A DNA stretch of 64,000 bases from Morella rubra (lineage: Eukaryota > Streptophyta > Magnoliopsida > Fagales > Myricaceae): positions 1,947,971 through 2,011,970 of the forward strand of contig CM025853.1 in the NCBI GenBank assembly GCA_003952965.2. The letters are read 5' to 3'. A program made the translations under genes and the position numbers. Below are positions 24,501 to 36,930 of this stretch, piece by piece. Position 1 is the stretch's first letter; each line of letters opens with the position of its first letter. The notes beneath the pieces were generated by a model, which saw nothing but the letters and a program-made list of their open reading frames with translations, was not told the origin of the DNA and did no database searches.

Positions 24501-24974
24501 TTCCCTACCCTGTCTTGTTCTTCACGTACTACTCCACACACTTAGGCACCAAGGCAATCCCTTTCATTAAGTTCACATGGAACATTGAACCTGGAATCTC
24601 AATAAAATAGTGGAACATGCAAATGGCATATATGTTTATTGTTGGCATAAACTACTAAAATGTCTCGAGTGAAGCTCATGATTCTTTATTTTTTTCGAGC
24701 TTCCAAGTGGATTTGATGTATTATCCCTCGAGCTTTATGAGGATATACTATATAGTTCTTTATATGATCTCCTTAATATAATTTAGGAATTCTCCTATTG
24801 TCTTACATTCTTTTCGGTTTTGGATTTTCTAGGGCTACCATATCCATCATAACCTACAATGGGTACCTCCAGGAGTACAGCTTTAGTTTGAACCAGCGAA
24901 ATGAGCCTTCATGGACTCTGGAGCATGAATTTAATCTTCTAAGTGTGATCTCAGATGACACCTCCAGTTCATGA
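15512..24974 (+). CDS. ATG18B: ATG18b-type autophagy WD-repeat protein (PROPPIN)
   Basis: Eleven exons: 15512-15570, 15808-15881, 16169-16242, 16329-16438, 17816-17907, 19873-19985, 20611-20730, 21223-21368, 22933-23046, 24078-24143, 24833-24974. They join in frame to 369 residues. PROPPINs are seven-bladed WD-repeat propellers that bind PI3P (and PI(3,5)P2) on the phagophore and help recruit the ATG2 lipid-transfer machinery. The diagnostic FRRG motif is intact at residues 218-221 in blade five, next to [13 protein letters not shown], which is also strongly conserved. The start ATGGCCAATCC opens directly into the first blade ([10 protein letters not shown]), as in short ATG18 forms, and there is no C-terminal BCAS3 extension. 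This fits ATG18b, as does its place next to a CIK gene. Introns hold a LINE end (18828-19420), a MITE (23694-24024) and two poly-G tracts, yet all splice sites are intact. Confidence 0.94.
16589..16602 (+). repeat. G14 tract after a GA run, ATG18b intron 4
   Basis: A GA repeat at about 16572-16586 runs into 14 G residues. It is purely intronic. Length may be misread. Confidence 0.8.
18828..19420 (-). mobile_element. 5'-truncated LINE end with zf-RVT domain (copy 1), ATG18b intron 5
   Basis: The minus strand encodes the zinc-binding reverse-transcriptase C-terminal domain (zf-RVT) of plant L1-type LINEs. Cues are [13 protein letters not shown], then [18 protein letters not shown] and [16 protein letters not shown], ending at a stop at 18905-18907. 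A short 3' untranslated tail ends in seven As (T run at 18828-18834 on the plus strand). The upstream reverse transcriptase is missing, so this is an ordinary 5'-truncated insertion. The 5' edge near 19420 is uncertain and I could not find a clear target duplication. It is nearly identical to copy 2 at 59644-60083, so both are fairly young. Confidence 0.88.
22287..22306 (+). repeat. G20 tract, ATG18b intron 8
   Basis: Twenty G residues preceded by GGGGAGA. With the tracts at 7319 and 16589 this is the third long G run on the same strand in 15 kb. No function is visible. Confidence 0.85.
23694..24024. mobile_element. Mutator-type MITE in ATG18b intron 9
   Basis: A fold-back of about 331 bp. 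The left end GGGATAAATTCATTTTCACC pairs with the right end, which read inward is GGGATAAATACATTTTTCAC. Inner phrases about 'cacc-caaac' and 'agggtgaaatgtctc' are also complementary. The flanking 9-mers TTTCTTTTA (23685-23693) and TTTCTTAAT (24025-24033) agree at only six positions, so the target duplication is weak or eroded. It has the same general design as the element at 55846. Confidence 0.65.
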
Positions 24975-26746
24975 TCAAAGGCCATCAAACATTTGTGACC
25001 GAAGCTTGGTAAGGTGCGCATGCTCACCTTTCCAAACGCCACCTGCAACACGGAATGACTTCTTCAGCTTGCAGGATCTCATTGTATAGCTTCTGCTGCT
25101 TACGTAACAAAACCATTCCGTTTCTCAGTCAGCAAAACTGGAGAAAGCGAGATGTTGCTGACATTTGCCGTCTTAAGTGTTTAGCTGCGATTGATGACGA
25201 ACACTTCAAAGACTTCAAGAAGCAATTATGTCACATATGTTTATTATAATTTCGTTTCTTTAAGGATATATGGGATCTGATTACCTTGTACAGCTCTGTG
25301 GATACTACGAAGATAAGGTTGGCTTCGAAACATATCCAAAGTAGTGTTGAATTTAAAGAGAATCCATGTAAATATTACTTTGGCTAAAAGGGCAATCGTT
25401 TTACTGTAGTCTTCGAGTTTCTGCGCCATTTTGTTTTTTTGTTTTTTTTCCCTGGGCTTTGATGTGGAAAACGTTTCTTATTAAGCAAGTCAAAAACTCT
25501 AGTGAATGCGAAGAATTCCACTCTCTCGATCCCAAGCAAACAATGTAGGATTCCATTCACCAAGTTTCCATTTATTACAGTCAATACGAGCAAGACATCC
25601 TCAATCATCCATGGTTCTTGAGGTGGCATAGCTCAAAACTTAGCACAGCTCATGTCTCACACATCTAGCTGTGGATTTGCTCTGGTTCTTTGTTACAATC
25701 TATGAAGTTCTTGAGCTACTATCCGAAAGACATTGCCTTCTTTGGTTCACAAACTGTTTTGTTTCCTTGAAATTACAACCCAGAAGAATCTCTTGTTAAG
25801 TACGTCCAACATACTTCTTTAAGCTTCCTATGGTGTTAATCTCCCTATCCCAGCATGTTAATAATGCTATTATTAGTAAGAAATTAAGTTATGTATGCGC
25901 CGTTTAGTAGGTCTTCTCTTAATTCCATATTCTCATCCTTCTTAATATTTTCATGATAAGAAAAATGTCAATTTAAGTTAGTGCTCATAGCTCATTGGCG
26001 TTTATGGATATTTGCTCTCGGAAAGAAATGCCCAAGTGAGAAGCTGCCTTGCATTCATCTAAGATGTCGCAGCAGTTTGCATTTGCCTATATTTTTTTCT
26101 TCTCCTCGGGAACTTTGGCCTGAGACATGACAGCCATGCTGCACGAAAGCCTGCGCCGTGAGATTTGAAGACAGAAAAAATAAACCAATTCGATACATAG
26201 GCCCGAGCCCCTCCACACCACACAAGGTGGTATCCTTCCATCCACTGCTACTCACAGCAGGTCAAGTCCTCTGTATCATGTAGTCGTAGAATCCAACTGT
26301 TTCTTTAATGTAGCACAAAAGAACCTTAGACCTGCAAGTTCCTTGACGAAAACTGGCTTCCTAAATTCACTGTAAGTGTAGAACAAACGAACCACCACAG
26401 AGGATACATTAGTTTCAGTCTGTAGTGTGGATTTAAAGATTCCATGTAATGGGTAAATTGCAAATTTTTGGAGAAAATGGAACAAATAAACAAGGAAGGT
26501 CAACACTCCAAATATGATAGCATGTATACATACGGATGAATTCTCGTCTATTACTAAATCAGCAACATAATCCATCGAAATAGAAACCCAAAACCAACAG
26601 TTTTATAATAACAGTTCTTAAACGTGATAAATACACAAGGCTAAGACGCACATCACTCTTTCTCCTACCCTTTTTCCAACTTCTCCCATTTCTTCTCTTG
26701 TTTATGACCTTATAGCTGTTTTCTTGTCCGATGTTTTCCTCTGGGA
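24975..26746. other. convergent intergenic region between ATG18b and the Raf-like kinase
   Basis: ATG18b (plus) and the kinase (minus) point at each other, so this holds both 3' untranslated regions. No ORF in it has a recognisable family. The 3' end of the kinase transcript probably lies somewhere in 26280-26746. No further gene was seen. Confidence 0.5.
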
Positions 26747-29487
26747 TCAATCAGCAGTCATTGGTTGCGCCATGCAACACCTAAAACGCGCCTTGCGGAT
26801 TGTTGTCATGATATCAGTCTCTGCATTCTCTAGCATTTCGACAACTTCAATGAAGGGTGGCCTGACATCAGGGTTGGCATCCCAGCATCTGGTCATGATG
26901 TCACTGAGAATGGGTAAGCAATCATTGGGAATGGTTGGACGGACACCTTTGTTGACAACTGCAAATGCTGCCTGCACAGCTGTCATGTTCTGGAATGGAA
27001 GTAGTCCAGTAATGAGTTCCCAGAGAACAATCCCAAAGCTATAGACATCTACTTTCTGTGTGTAAGGCCTATGCTGAATCATCTCCCTGCAGAATTAGAG
27101 AACAAAGGCAAGTAGACGACAATGTAAAAAGATTTGAGCAAATCGATATACCTTTAATGCATAGCTGAACAAGATTGTCACTAGCATACAAGATATTCAC
27201 AAGATGCTGAGAGCTCAATTATCAGATAAACTTAACCACATCTTAGTCTCAACTTATAGGGTCTCGGCTCCATCAGTCCTTCAACCCCAAACAAAGCTAG
27301 GAGAAAGGAATAGGGTTAAATTAGAAAGACAATCATGTCACACTGAAGTGACAACTTCTGTGACCATTCTTTGAGGTATGGATTCTCTTCTACAAAATCC
27401 ACGGACACACCTCTCACAGACTCAACCTTCTGCTATGGAGTTTTGCAATTTCACCAAATCTGCCAAATAGTCTAATAAAGCAACTAAAATTAACTCATTC
27501 ACATTTCCTGAACAACAAAAAATGCAGCCCAGCTGTCCTGACTCGCAGTGACAAAAGCCACCAAGAAGGGGATGCCTAGTGCGGAACTCTACCTAATAGG
27601 TGCAAATTACAGATATGGCTTATGACTGCAAATAAGTTCAACTTCCATGTGGTACACAACGACCACCACCAAAACTCAAAATTTCAAGCGTTGACGTTCA
27701 AAACATGCAAAGGTATCCGTAAACCAGGAAAGGTAATCTGGAGTAGAGTAAACTAACAGAGAAATAAATTTTCATAGAAATATCACATCCGTACTATGTA
27801 CTTGAATTATGCCAGCTTAGAATACAACTAAGCTACCATCCACCTGCGTGCCACATGGTGAACCTGATGAATTGACAACTTTGGCATTCTAGGCTCACCA
27901 AACAACACTCAGGTTCCAAGCGGTATATGGCATTCTCAAGGAGTACAAAAATATCTCAGGATGTTAATGCAAATTAATCCTTTAGCTCAAGATCCAAAGC
28001 AAATTGTCTAGAAGTTCCTAAGGGTGCATCACTTAACGCAAAATCACGTTATGAACATTTGCAAAGCACAAAAATATCCTCTCACGGAGAAGAAAAAACT
28101 TCCATTGCAGAGGTTTCAAACCAAAATCTACCTCAGCAAGTTTGAGTTTCCACAATCTCCCTCAGAACAGTCAATCACATTATGTTGTGGTGGATAATTC
28201 AATACCAAAAAAATATATGCATGTTCATGTGCAAAAATACAAAATATTCTTTGGAAAATTTTACTTACTGCCTATGAACAATGATGTAATCTTAACTAGG
28301 TAACAAATGAATGATGCAATACAAGTTAAATTTGCAAAAGATAAAAATAATCAATAAGTTGCAATGATGTGGATTTCAATCGCCTGAAAACTTTAAGAGC
28401 ATCTTATGACTGCAGATAAACATTAGAAATAAAGAAGTAAACACAGAGAAGGTTGCCCACGTTATGGGAGAAACACAACCAGAATACTGAGGACCTTGAT
28501 ATGATATTGCTAGAAATACCACTGAAGAAGAGAGAGATGAAAGAAGTTTTGACAGTTCAAGGGTCAAAAGACATACGGAGCCATCCAGCGGTATGTCCCT
28601 GTCTCTGGTGTCATTCCTTCTGTCTGCACCTCAATGCGGGCAACACCAAAATCCGCAATCTTTATGGACTTGTCTGCATTAATCAAAAGATTGTCAGATT
28701 TCAAATCCCGGTGAATCAGCCCAAGCCCATGCACATACGCCATCCCTCTTGCAACATCCAAGGCTTGTTTGACCGCCAGTTTCAATGGAACAGCCCGATT
28801 GTGCCGCTTCATCAAAAACTGCCGAACAGAACCACCTTTTGCATACTCTGTCACAATGCACCAAACCATTGGCTTCCGACAGCCACCGATAAATCGAACT
28901 ATATTGGGATGCTTCAATGTGGCCAGCATCGTAAGTTCCTGCTGAAACTGTTGCTCCATCAACTGTGCCTTTTCTGGATCATTTTCTGGCCTCTCCAAGA
29001 TCTTTATGGCAACATCCTCCCCATTATAGGTACCTCTGTAGAGTTTACCAAAAGCCCCTTGAGCAAAAGCTGCCCCCATATTAAGCTTCCCCAAATCAAT
29101 TGTCCACTCATTAAATTTCTCAAGCCCCAGCGTGGGGGAATTGCTGTCCATCAATGCTTGGGCCAGTGCATCATCACTCAAGGCATGGGTGACTCTTCCT
29201 CTGCGATTAACACTATGTGCAACAGACTGATTGTCAGAAGCACGCCGCCGCAATCCTTGGTGGTTCAGAATGCGAGTGTTGGAGTCATTTGAACCAACAC
29301 TGCTGTTATCTATAGACATCGCAACAGAGCCTCCACCATTGCTTGTTTGCAAGCTTGCAAAACTGTCAATTGACATGTTGGAACCCTCGCCGAGTTTATG
29401 GTAAAATCCTTGCGACAAATCATCGTAGTTATTATCGTGGTTGTTCAGGCCTATGATTCCAGCGAATTTTGGACCACCTTCCAACAT
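26747..29487 (-). CDS. Raf-like (group C) protein kinase, STY13 type
   Basis: Two coding exons on the minus strand, 29487-28577 and 27086-26747, join in frame (cc|g of a P-E pair) to 416 residues; the family is about 410. Residues 1-125 are low-complexity Ser/Asn-rich, then [14 protein letters not shown] and [11 protein letters not shown], standard for this group. The kinase has a P-loop around [13 protein letters not shown] (138-150), AIK with Lys162, HRDLKSDN (259-266), DFG (279-281), GTYRWMAPE and a [14 protein letters not shown] helix. The C-terminus reads CMAQPMTAD. The closest forms I know are Arabidopsis At2g24360 (STY13/RAF22) and At4g31170. These cytosolic dual-specificity-like kinases act in stress and light signalling; precise substrates here are unknown. 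A plus-strand ORF at 28453-29292 is its antisense shadow. Confidence 0.95.
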
Positions 29488-30640
29488 TTTCCTGCCTGGG
29501 GAGCAAAACCTTCAATTCTCTTATTTCTTCAACATCAGAAATCCCAAACTCAAAACCCCCTCAGCAATACCCTAAAACTACAACATTCCACAAGATTTCA
29601 GCATCAAGAATTGCTCGCAATAAGTAAAACACTTATTTTACAAAAGCTTATGGTATGATAGTCTTCTGAATCATTACTTCAGAAGGCAAATTTAAATTCC
29701 CACAAAACAAGAAACACTCCATTTGATTGCTCAGACAGGGAAAAAAGGAAAACGATGATGCAGAAGTTTCAAGAAAAATGATGCATAAGTTTCAAGGCAG
29801 CACCTCCCGCAACAATCCCCTTTTTTATTAATTAAATCTGTTTGGCGGAGATCAGCCGAGTGTTTCATGTATTTGATAAACAAAACAAGACAAAGCGTAA
29901 GATTTAAACTTCACTATTTCCAAGGAATCAGGTTTCCTAAGCAGAGCATAGGAAAAAAAGGTTTCCTCAGACAGAAAACCCAAAATCACAATTAGTTCCC
30001 AACGAACAATCCCCCCCGTAACGGTCTGACTTTTGCTATATGTGGGACAGAGAGAGAATTTCGCACTAAATTGCCATAAGCCGAAATGAAAACCAAACGG
30101 CCCAAATTAGAAAATAAAGAAATAAATAAACCCTAAAGAACCCAGGCTTCCGAAGCCCCAAAACGGAGCTGAATTCTCATTAAACCCAAAAGAAATCGCA
30201 TGATACCACATGACCCGCGACTACCACGTCGTGCAATTACTACTTGAAATCCCATATTATGAAACTTAAATAGCTCTAAAACCACAAAGTACATGTCAAA
30301 AAGATTTGACAATTTTCGTCAACCAAAGAACTCGAATAACAGCAAAGACAAAAAATCGAGAAACTTTGAGAAGTAAAACCCCAAAAACAATCAAAAATTG
30401 ACCCCAAAACAAAAGATTCCTTCTTTATGTTCTCACAGCATCATCAACAGCTTCAATTAACAAATACAAGCAAAACGCACCTCGATGAAGAGCGCTTGGC
30501 CGTGCGACTCCGATTACGATCGAATCGGACTGAAAATCGAGGACAGACAGTCGAGATTGTGCCTGAAACTCCACCTCTCTCTCTCTCTCTCTCTCTATCT
30601 GTTTGTGAAAATGTAGAAGACGAAGACCGAGACGACCAAC
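29488..30640 (-). promoter_or_regulatory. 5' leader of the Raf-like kinase with a 985-bp leader intron
   Basis: Minus-strand text CCCCAG|GCAGGAAAATG puts an acceptor eight bases before the start codon, so leader exon 2 begins at 29495. A matching donor, CATCGAG|GTGCGTTTTGC, lies at 30480/30481. The intron is thus 29496-30480. Leader exon 1 lies above 30481 and carries a GA tract (minus strand) at about 30577-30597. Leader introns often raise expression in plants. Transcription start and TATA box were not identified. Confidence 0.75.
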
Positions 30641-33239
30641 AGGAAACAAAGGAAATGTGGGGGTTTTATCAGTTAATTAATTACTATTTGTTTAGCCATT
30701 GCTATTCTCCTCTAAACACTTTCTACTGCTCCCTCTGCCGCTTTTACTTGTCTACTCCTCTGACTACGTGGCACATCGCGTACGGAAAGCCACGCTGTAC
30801 TTGAAGACAGACCACTTATAAATGGCCACGTGCAGGTTAAAGTAATAATGTTATTCCACTACTCATTACTCATCACCGGATGGGCAATCAGATAACTGTC
30901 CGGATCTTTAAATTTTATTCTCAACTTGACCATTTGTTTCCATCTATTCTGAATAATAAATTAATAAAGTATACAGAAAAATTCATGTAGGAAATTTTAT
31001 TGCTTAGGAAAATGTAAAAAAAATAAAAAAAGAATTATGTTGGACCAGAGTTGGTTCTATTTTCGTGTTGACAGGGTGAATTCAAGTAAAAGTCTTTTTT
31101 TTTTTTTTTTTTTTTTGTGATCAAGGATAAATGCCACTTGGTCGTGGAAATTGATGGGGACCGAGATGGTGTACAATTTTATGTCTAAATTATAAAATAT
31201 AATTTAAAGAGAAACAAGCATAACATTTGTTATGAGGTTAATAGCATTTTGTGAGTTTTAGATGATGTTTGGTAATGAAAAGTTTTAATTTTTTGAAAAA
31301 TTAAATATTAAAATCTCAACAATTTCACACAAATTTTAACACCTTAATTTAAGTCAATTTCAATATTTTTTCATATAAAAAAAATATATCAAATCTTCTA
31401 TATCCTTCCTTTTTAACAAATTTCATAAAAAATCATTCTTAAATCAAACATTCTTAAATTTTTTCACCAACTTTTAACAAATCCCTATAAAAAAAAATAA
31501 AAATGAGCTGTGATCACTAAGATGAAATAAATGTAGTTTCGTTGATGAGGAGAGAGACACTGTAGACCCAAAATAAGGAACAAATGACCCGAATATGAAT
31601 AATACAATTCGGGTAGGAAACTAAACCAAAATTTTGATCTCTACAGTTACAAGTTCATGTAAAGGTTAACATTTTTTTTCATGGTTATATAGAAAATTGA
31701 CTTTATTTTTAGAATAATACATTAAGATGTGTTTGGTTAGAAAAATCTTTTAACTTTTAAGAAAATTTTTCAAAAAAGTCAAAATTTTTACGACCAAACT
31801 AAGGTTCGAGCACAATTGACAGAATCGGAACCAATATTAAATTTTGAAATTGGAAACCCAAAATTTCTATTTCTATATATAGGCTCTTTTTTGGCAAGAT
31901 TTTGTTTGGAGCCCAGCATATTGGACCGAAATTTTGGCCAGATTTTCTATTATACATCACAAATTAACAAAAAATAAAATGTAAACTAAACATTCTTCTA
32001 AATTTTAAAATAAACATTCATAAAAAAAATTTAAAATAAAATTACAGCATTGTTGTTAGTGAAAAATGAAAACTTGAAGAATACAAGCGTAGTGCCTACT
32101 AAATGTTTTTTTTTTTGAAAAAAAAAAAATTTTCACCAGAAAATGGTTTTTTGTTCTCCTCGTTGGATGCATGTCCATTGTAATCCCTGTAAACAGCAAG
32201 TAATTGGATTTTTCTTTTTATCATCCAAAATCTAAAACTGTATTGTTTTAATTTGAATTTGAAACTTGGTTTTTTCTAATAAATTTTACGTTGTCAAGTG
32301 AAATTGAATAAATAAGTAATTAGCTGCTGATGTGGGTTTATCACATAACTAGCAAAAAATTACGAAAATTGAGAAAATTAATTAAACAAAAATGGTTTAA
32401 TATCTCCTCATGTACCTAAGGGAATTAAACAAAACCAACTTAATCATGGGTTTTGCTAAAATAACCAATACATATAAATGTTTACACTCAAATACAATAT
32501 CTAAAAATTAAAGGAAGAATGTTACACCTAGTGCCGTAATCGTGAGCAGTGTTCTAGATCTCGACAAAAGAATTTCAAATAGAATATTTTTATGCAATAA
32601 TATTATTGAAAATACTATTTTTTCTTGTGACAAGTGATGAACTATTAAAACTCTGCGGACCTGAAATTTTTGGATCTTATTATATAATAATACCCAGATA
32701 ATATATGGTTCTGGATGAGGATTTACAGGGAGAGTCATTGGATTTAACTAATCTTTCCATTATGCCTCATTGTTATAATTTATAAACAATTGATTCAAAG
32801 TCAATTGGTTGCATCCAACTTATTGGAAGGTGAAATTGTAGATCTTCGTTCATGTCGCGGTAAAAGAGTCAATCCGGTGACATGTAATTTTCAATTAACT
32901 TAAATTATTTCCTATAAAAGGTAGAATTCCTTTTCCCTATATTCTAAAAGGGAATCTCAACACGACTGCAAACGACATCAACCAAGAAAACGACAGTGGA
33001 AAAACTGCCTCAGACCACGCTCATCTCCCTACTGCAGGTTTTCCCCCCTCCTTGGACCTTGTAAGCGGCATGCCAAGTCAGTTGACTTACCCAAAAAAAA
33101 AGAAAGTCTAATTACTCTTTAGAATATCAGATATTCTATAAGCTTTAATTACTCTAACAAGCAAAAGCTCACAGAATTTTTAAGGGTGATAATTCAGTGG
33201 TTGGAAAGACAAATTTTTACTCTTAAACCTATATCCAGT
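30641..33239. other. AT-rich intergenic region
   Basis: No gene is supported. The T21-23 run near 31100, and fold-back style text at 31735-31802 (GTGTTTGGTTAG against CGACCAAACTAA), suggest small degraded mobile elements. The stretch 31250-31470 resembles 14190-14470 (runs of AAATTTTAACA, TTTCATTAAAA). Nothing else recognisable was seen. Confidence 0.5.
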
Positions 33240-33801
33240 AAGTGAGTTTGAATTTGAATTATACCTCTTCTCAATGAGTACATAACTCATATGATATCTG
33301 AATTTTAGGATAGATCCAGGGTCTAGATTTTGTCATTGTATTTCCAGCCCGGTCAATACTCTCTCAATTGAGTCAAGTCCGTGCACAAAGGTCGAATGTA
33401 ACAGATTCTTCTCTTTACTTGAACAAGAAAAGATTACACTGTCTACATAATTACACTCTTCGGCTAACAAGAACATATCTTAATTGTTACCCCCAAATTG
33501 CAACTTATTGCCAACTCCATGTAGTGCATACCTTAGTACTTCCTACCAAGATATAGGCCACGCAATATTTTTATTTAGTTATGTGGTGGATTTTTTTTTT
33601 CCGAGCACATTTACATTTTATACCCTCTTATTAGCATTTGTATTGCAATTTGCCTTCAAAATATCAAATTTTACATATTGCACCTTAAACTATTAATAAA
33701 TTCACACTTCATATTCTATGTTATAATATTTTACCTGCTGATTCCAAAAATCACCATGTGATAGAAAGATCAGCGGGCCCAAATCTAATGCTCGAATCTA
33801 T

Positions 33802-34104
33802 AAAAGAGAACTGGGTGGCAATGGAAGGGAGCCTCCGATGCTTAAGTCAATAGTTATAAAATAATGATAGGAGAGCTAGTAATCAGAGCATGAGAATTGG
33901 GGGTGTGTACCTTATCTTTTTATAGAGCTGGAGAGGTATGATTAGTTAGACAAAAGAGAACTGGGGTGGCAATGGAGGAGAGCCTCCGATGCTTAAGTCA
34001 ACGAGATTATAAAATAATGATATGAGAGCTAGTAATCAGAGCATGATAATTGAGGGTGTGTACCTTATCTTTTTATAGAGTCGGAGAGGTATGATTAGTT
34101 AGAA
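33802..34104 (+). repeat. 150-bp tandem duplication
   Basis: AAAAGAGAACTGG begins at 33802 and 33952. Both units continue through GCCTCCGATGCTTAAGTCAA and CTTATCTTTTTATAGAG to GGTATGATTAGTTAGA. They differ by a few bases. The text looks like a non-coding piece of a mobile element, but I do not recognise the family. Confidence 0.8.
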
Positions 34105-35258
34105 TTGAACTCATGGGGGGGTTGGGGCTCGCATTCCGATTAGAAGTCTGAGAGCTAATGCTCTTATCACATAGGGGAGTTATCCCATCTAATTCAATCG
34201 ATGATAAGTTAACAACTTGATTTCTTCCAAATATATAGGATAGGTGGGACCCCCAGTATGTTATGAAATCCCGTAAGGATTTTATCTCCACGATAGACTG
34301 TCAAAGTGGTTATGAAAGTCACTGGGCTCCACATTCTTTATATTATTGGGCCGATCATATTTTATCCCTTCATTACCATTGATTATGTCACGTGGCCCAT
34401 CTTTTTATGATTTTAACAGTAAGATCTTAAATTTGGGTGCAAATTGTTAATCTGTTATTTGTCTAGGACACAATTTGTCAAATTTGATAATTTGATACGT
34501 AATATTGTGTTAATTGTTGGTAGTTAGAAGTTGCTATTTTTTTTCTCAGTTATATATTAATTACGAGCAAGAAAAGTGCTACGTGCATAACCAGGGTAGA
34601 AGTGTAAATCTGGTTGCTTCAAATACGTTTCGTTGGAGTTCGGTTCGTCCTTGACCAATGCAGGCATTCTCGAGGGAGCCCGTGGGTTGCAGGTTTAGGT
34701 TTAGTCTTCTAAAAGGAAATCTTGGAGAACGATTAGCCGAAGTAAATCCGCATTGCGGAAATCGTGTTGAATGCTTAAAGGACTTGGTTGTGAACCCTGT
34801 TGATGCAACTAGGTACATACGCTATCAATACAGTAAAGGTATACTTTATTATCGCCGATCTGCGAAGCTTGCCACGATTTGCTGCGTTCAGAAGAATATA
34901 TAGGATTTGAAATTTCTTTTGATTCCTATTTATCTTTTCTTGGTTACTGTGAAAATCATCCACAAATGTCAATTTTTTTTGTCTTGGAATTTCTTGCATT
35001 TCTTGGACCCTGTTGTGCCGGTGTATTATTATTTCTTTTTCCTCCTGGGATTGATGAGACCTATAAGCCTTTGTTCAATGCTGAGGAAACAACCAAATAG
35101 ATTTATACATAGAAATCTCTGGACTTCTGATAAATTCGGAACTAATTAGATAAAAGGAGATTTTATTTAGGAGATGTTGAAAGTTATATCTGTAGGTAGC
35201 AAGAAAAGCTGATGAGTTGCAGTCGTTTTGTAGAACTCTCTGGTCATCTTTTGGCGAA

Positions 35259-36110
35259 ATGGAGCATGGAGTAGACAGGATATCCCAACTGGCAGAACCT
35301 ATTCTCCAGCACATTCTATCATTCATGCATCCCCTTTAAAGAAAGAGTTCGATCTTGTATAGTGTCCAAGACATGGAACAATGCACGAGCTTCATGCCCA
35401 TTTCTTGAATTTGACGATATCTTCTTCGGGTCAAACAACAACAAAACCGTGCTATGCAGTTTTGTGGAGAGAACTCTAGGTGGCCATCGCAAGCAGGGGT
35501 TTCCCATACGAAAGTTCACGCTTTGTGTGTCCTCTGATCAACCGGAAATGGTCACCCGATGGATTGGTTATATCATCCAGAGTAATGTCAGAGAGTTCAG
35601 TCTTTACATCGATGCCAGTGTTTACGATGACAGTAAACGCTATAACTTGCCTCAGAGTGTTCTAACTGCTAAATCAATAACAGAGTTGAAGTTACGTGAT
35701 TGTAAGTTGGGGGCTTCTTTTAGTCATCTTAGCTTACCCTCTTTGAAGTAGTTGGACTTGGAAAACGTTCCTGTTGACGATGAGATCATCAGAAACCTAC
35801 TTGCTGGTTGTCCTGGGTTAGAAGCCATGAGATTTCATTCTTGTGATGGATTGAAAAATATTAAGATGTCGGGCTTTCCTAACCCCACCATCCCAAGGTA
35901 TTTCTGGTTCCTTTACTTCTATTCTCTTGCTCAACCTATTTCATTTGTTTTTTTGGTGTATTTGGTAGTTTATGCCTTCAATTATTTACCCATATCTTAA
36001 AACATTTGCTTGTGTTTTTGTTTCCTGTGTGAAAGGGTATGACTACTCCAAAAGAATTGACAGAAACCCTGCTGTACGTCCTCATCATATATTGTCAAGA
36101 AGTTGAAGTT
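35259..36110 (+). pseudogene. F-box/LRR protein pseudogene, array copy A
   Basis: F-box proteins of this plant family are substrate adaptors of SCF ubiquitin ligases. ATG at 35259 opens an F-box (VDRISQLAEPILQHILSFMH) but hits TAA at 35337. The rest of the F-box continues one frame over as KERVRSCIVSKTWNNA, so there is a one-base frameshift inside it. The LRR part then runs well (VREFSLYID, ITELKLRDCKLGASFSHLSL) to a TAG at 35749-35751. It resumes in the same frame as LDLENVPVDDEIIRNLLAGC and GLKNIKMSGF up to a possible donor at 35898. Two independent breaks make it a pseudogene. A possible second exon after 36037 encodes only some 20 residues. The nearest family is F-box/RNI/FBD-like; no FBD domain was seen. 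Confidence 0.82.
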
Positions 36111-36930
36111 TGTAGCTAGTAATCTAGCTGCTCAACTCTTTGGAATTGCCTCAAGAACTGTAAACTTTTGATAGAACTCTTAAATTTGGAGTATGCCTAG
36201 AATAAAGCAATTAGAGTTGAGTACAAATCAGTGAACTTTTTTAAGTGGAGAGGGTGTTCAGTTAATTCGAAAATCAACATTGCAAGGGTTTTTTTTTTTT
36301 TTTTTACCTCTCTGGTTCTCTAAGCCATAGTTATACTCCCGAAGGAAACTGTACTGAGATAGTTTGGAGAATGCCCATAATTACATCCTGGTTTCCTATA
36401 CCTAAACAGGAGTACTACCAATGCCTTAGCCAACAGAGCAGATTAGCACAGTTCCAGGCCACAAAGTAACTGCTGAAACACAAATTAAGTTGACCCGCAG
36501 ACAAGATGTTTGTTCAATTGTTCGAATTAAACTAGTGTCAGTTTTCTCAGACAAGATGATTACATCTTGTACGTTTCAAATCTGTAGTTGGTGGCAATCC
36601 TATTTCTAGTAGGGCTCGGGTCTTGCAGTAAAAGACGACCACTTGAGGCTGGATGCGGATTACTAGCTCGTGGAATAATTTATATTATTATTTGAGGCAT
36701 TTTAAGCTCATTTTTCATTTAATTCATGAAATAGTAATTACTTTTAATCAAATTGAATAATTTATTTTATCAAAAAAAGAGTTATTATAATGCACATATA
36801 TTTTCTCTCTCAACACAAATTGTAATTAAATATAAAGATAAGTGATTTTAATCAAATTTGACACATTGAAGAGTAAAAAACGAGCGCCATGGAGGAGAGC
36901 TTTAAAACGTGGAAAACAAAGCATTGTTAC
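36111..36930. other. spacer downstream of F-box copy A
   Basis: No gene is supported. Poly-T at 36288-36305 and AT-rich text lie here. It may contain the rest of the transcript of the pseudogene. Confidence 0.4.

Noticed and set aside
28453..29292. A 279-codon plus-strand ORF
   Set aside because: It lies antisense over the first exon of the Raf-like kinase and has no family resemblance.
35362..36000. The two F-box/LRR ORFs as two separate small genes
   Set aside because: They are one LRR frame split by a single TAG, with the F-box just upstream in another frame, so a single pseudogene is the better reading.
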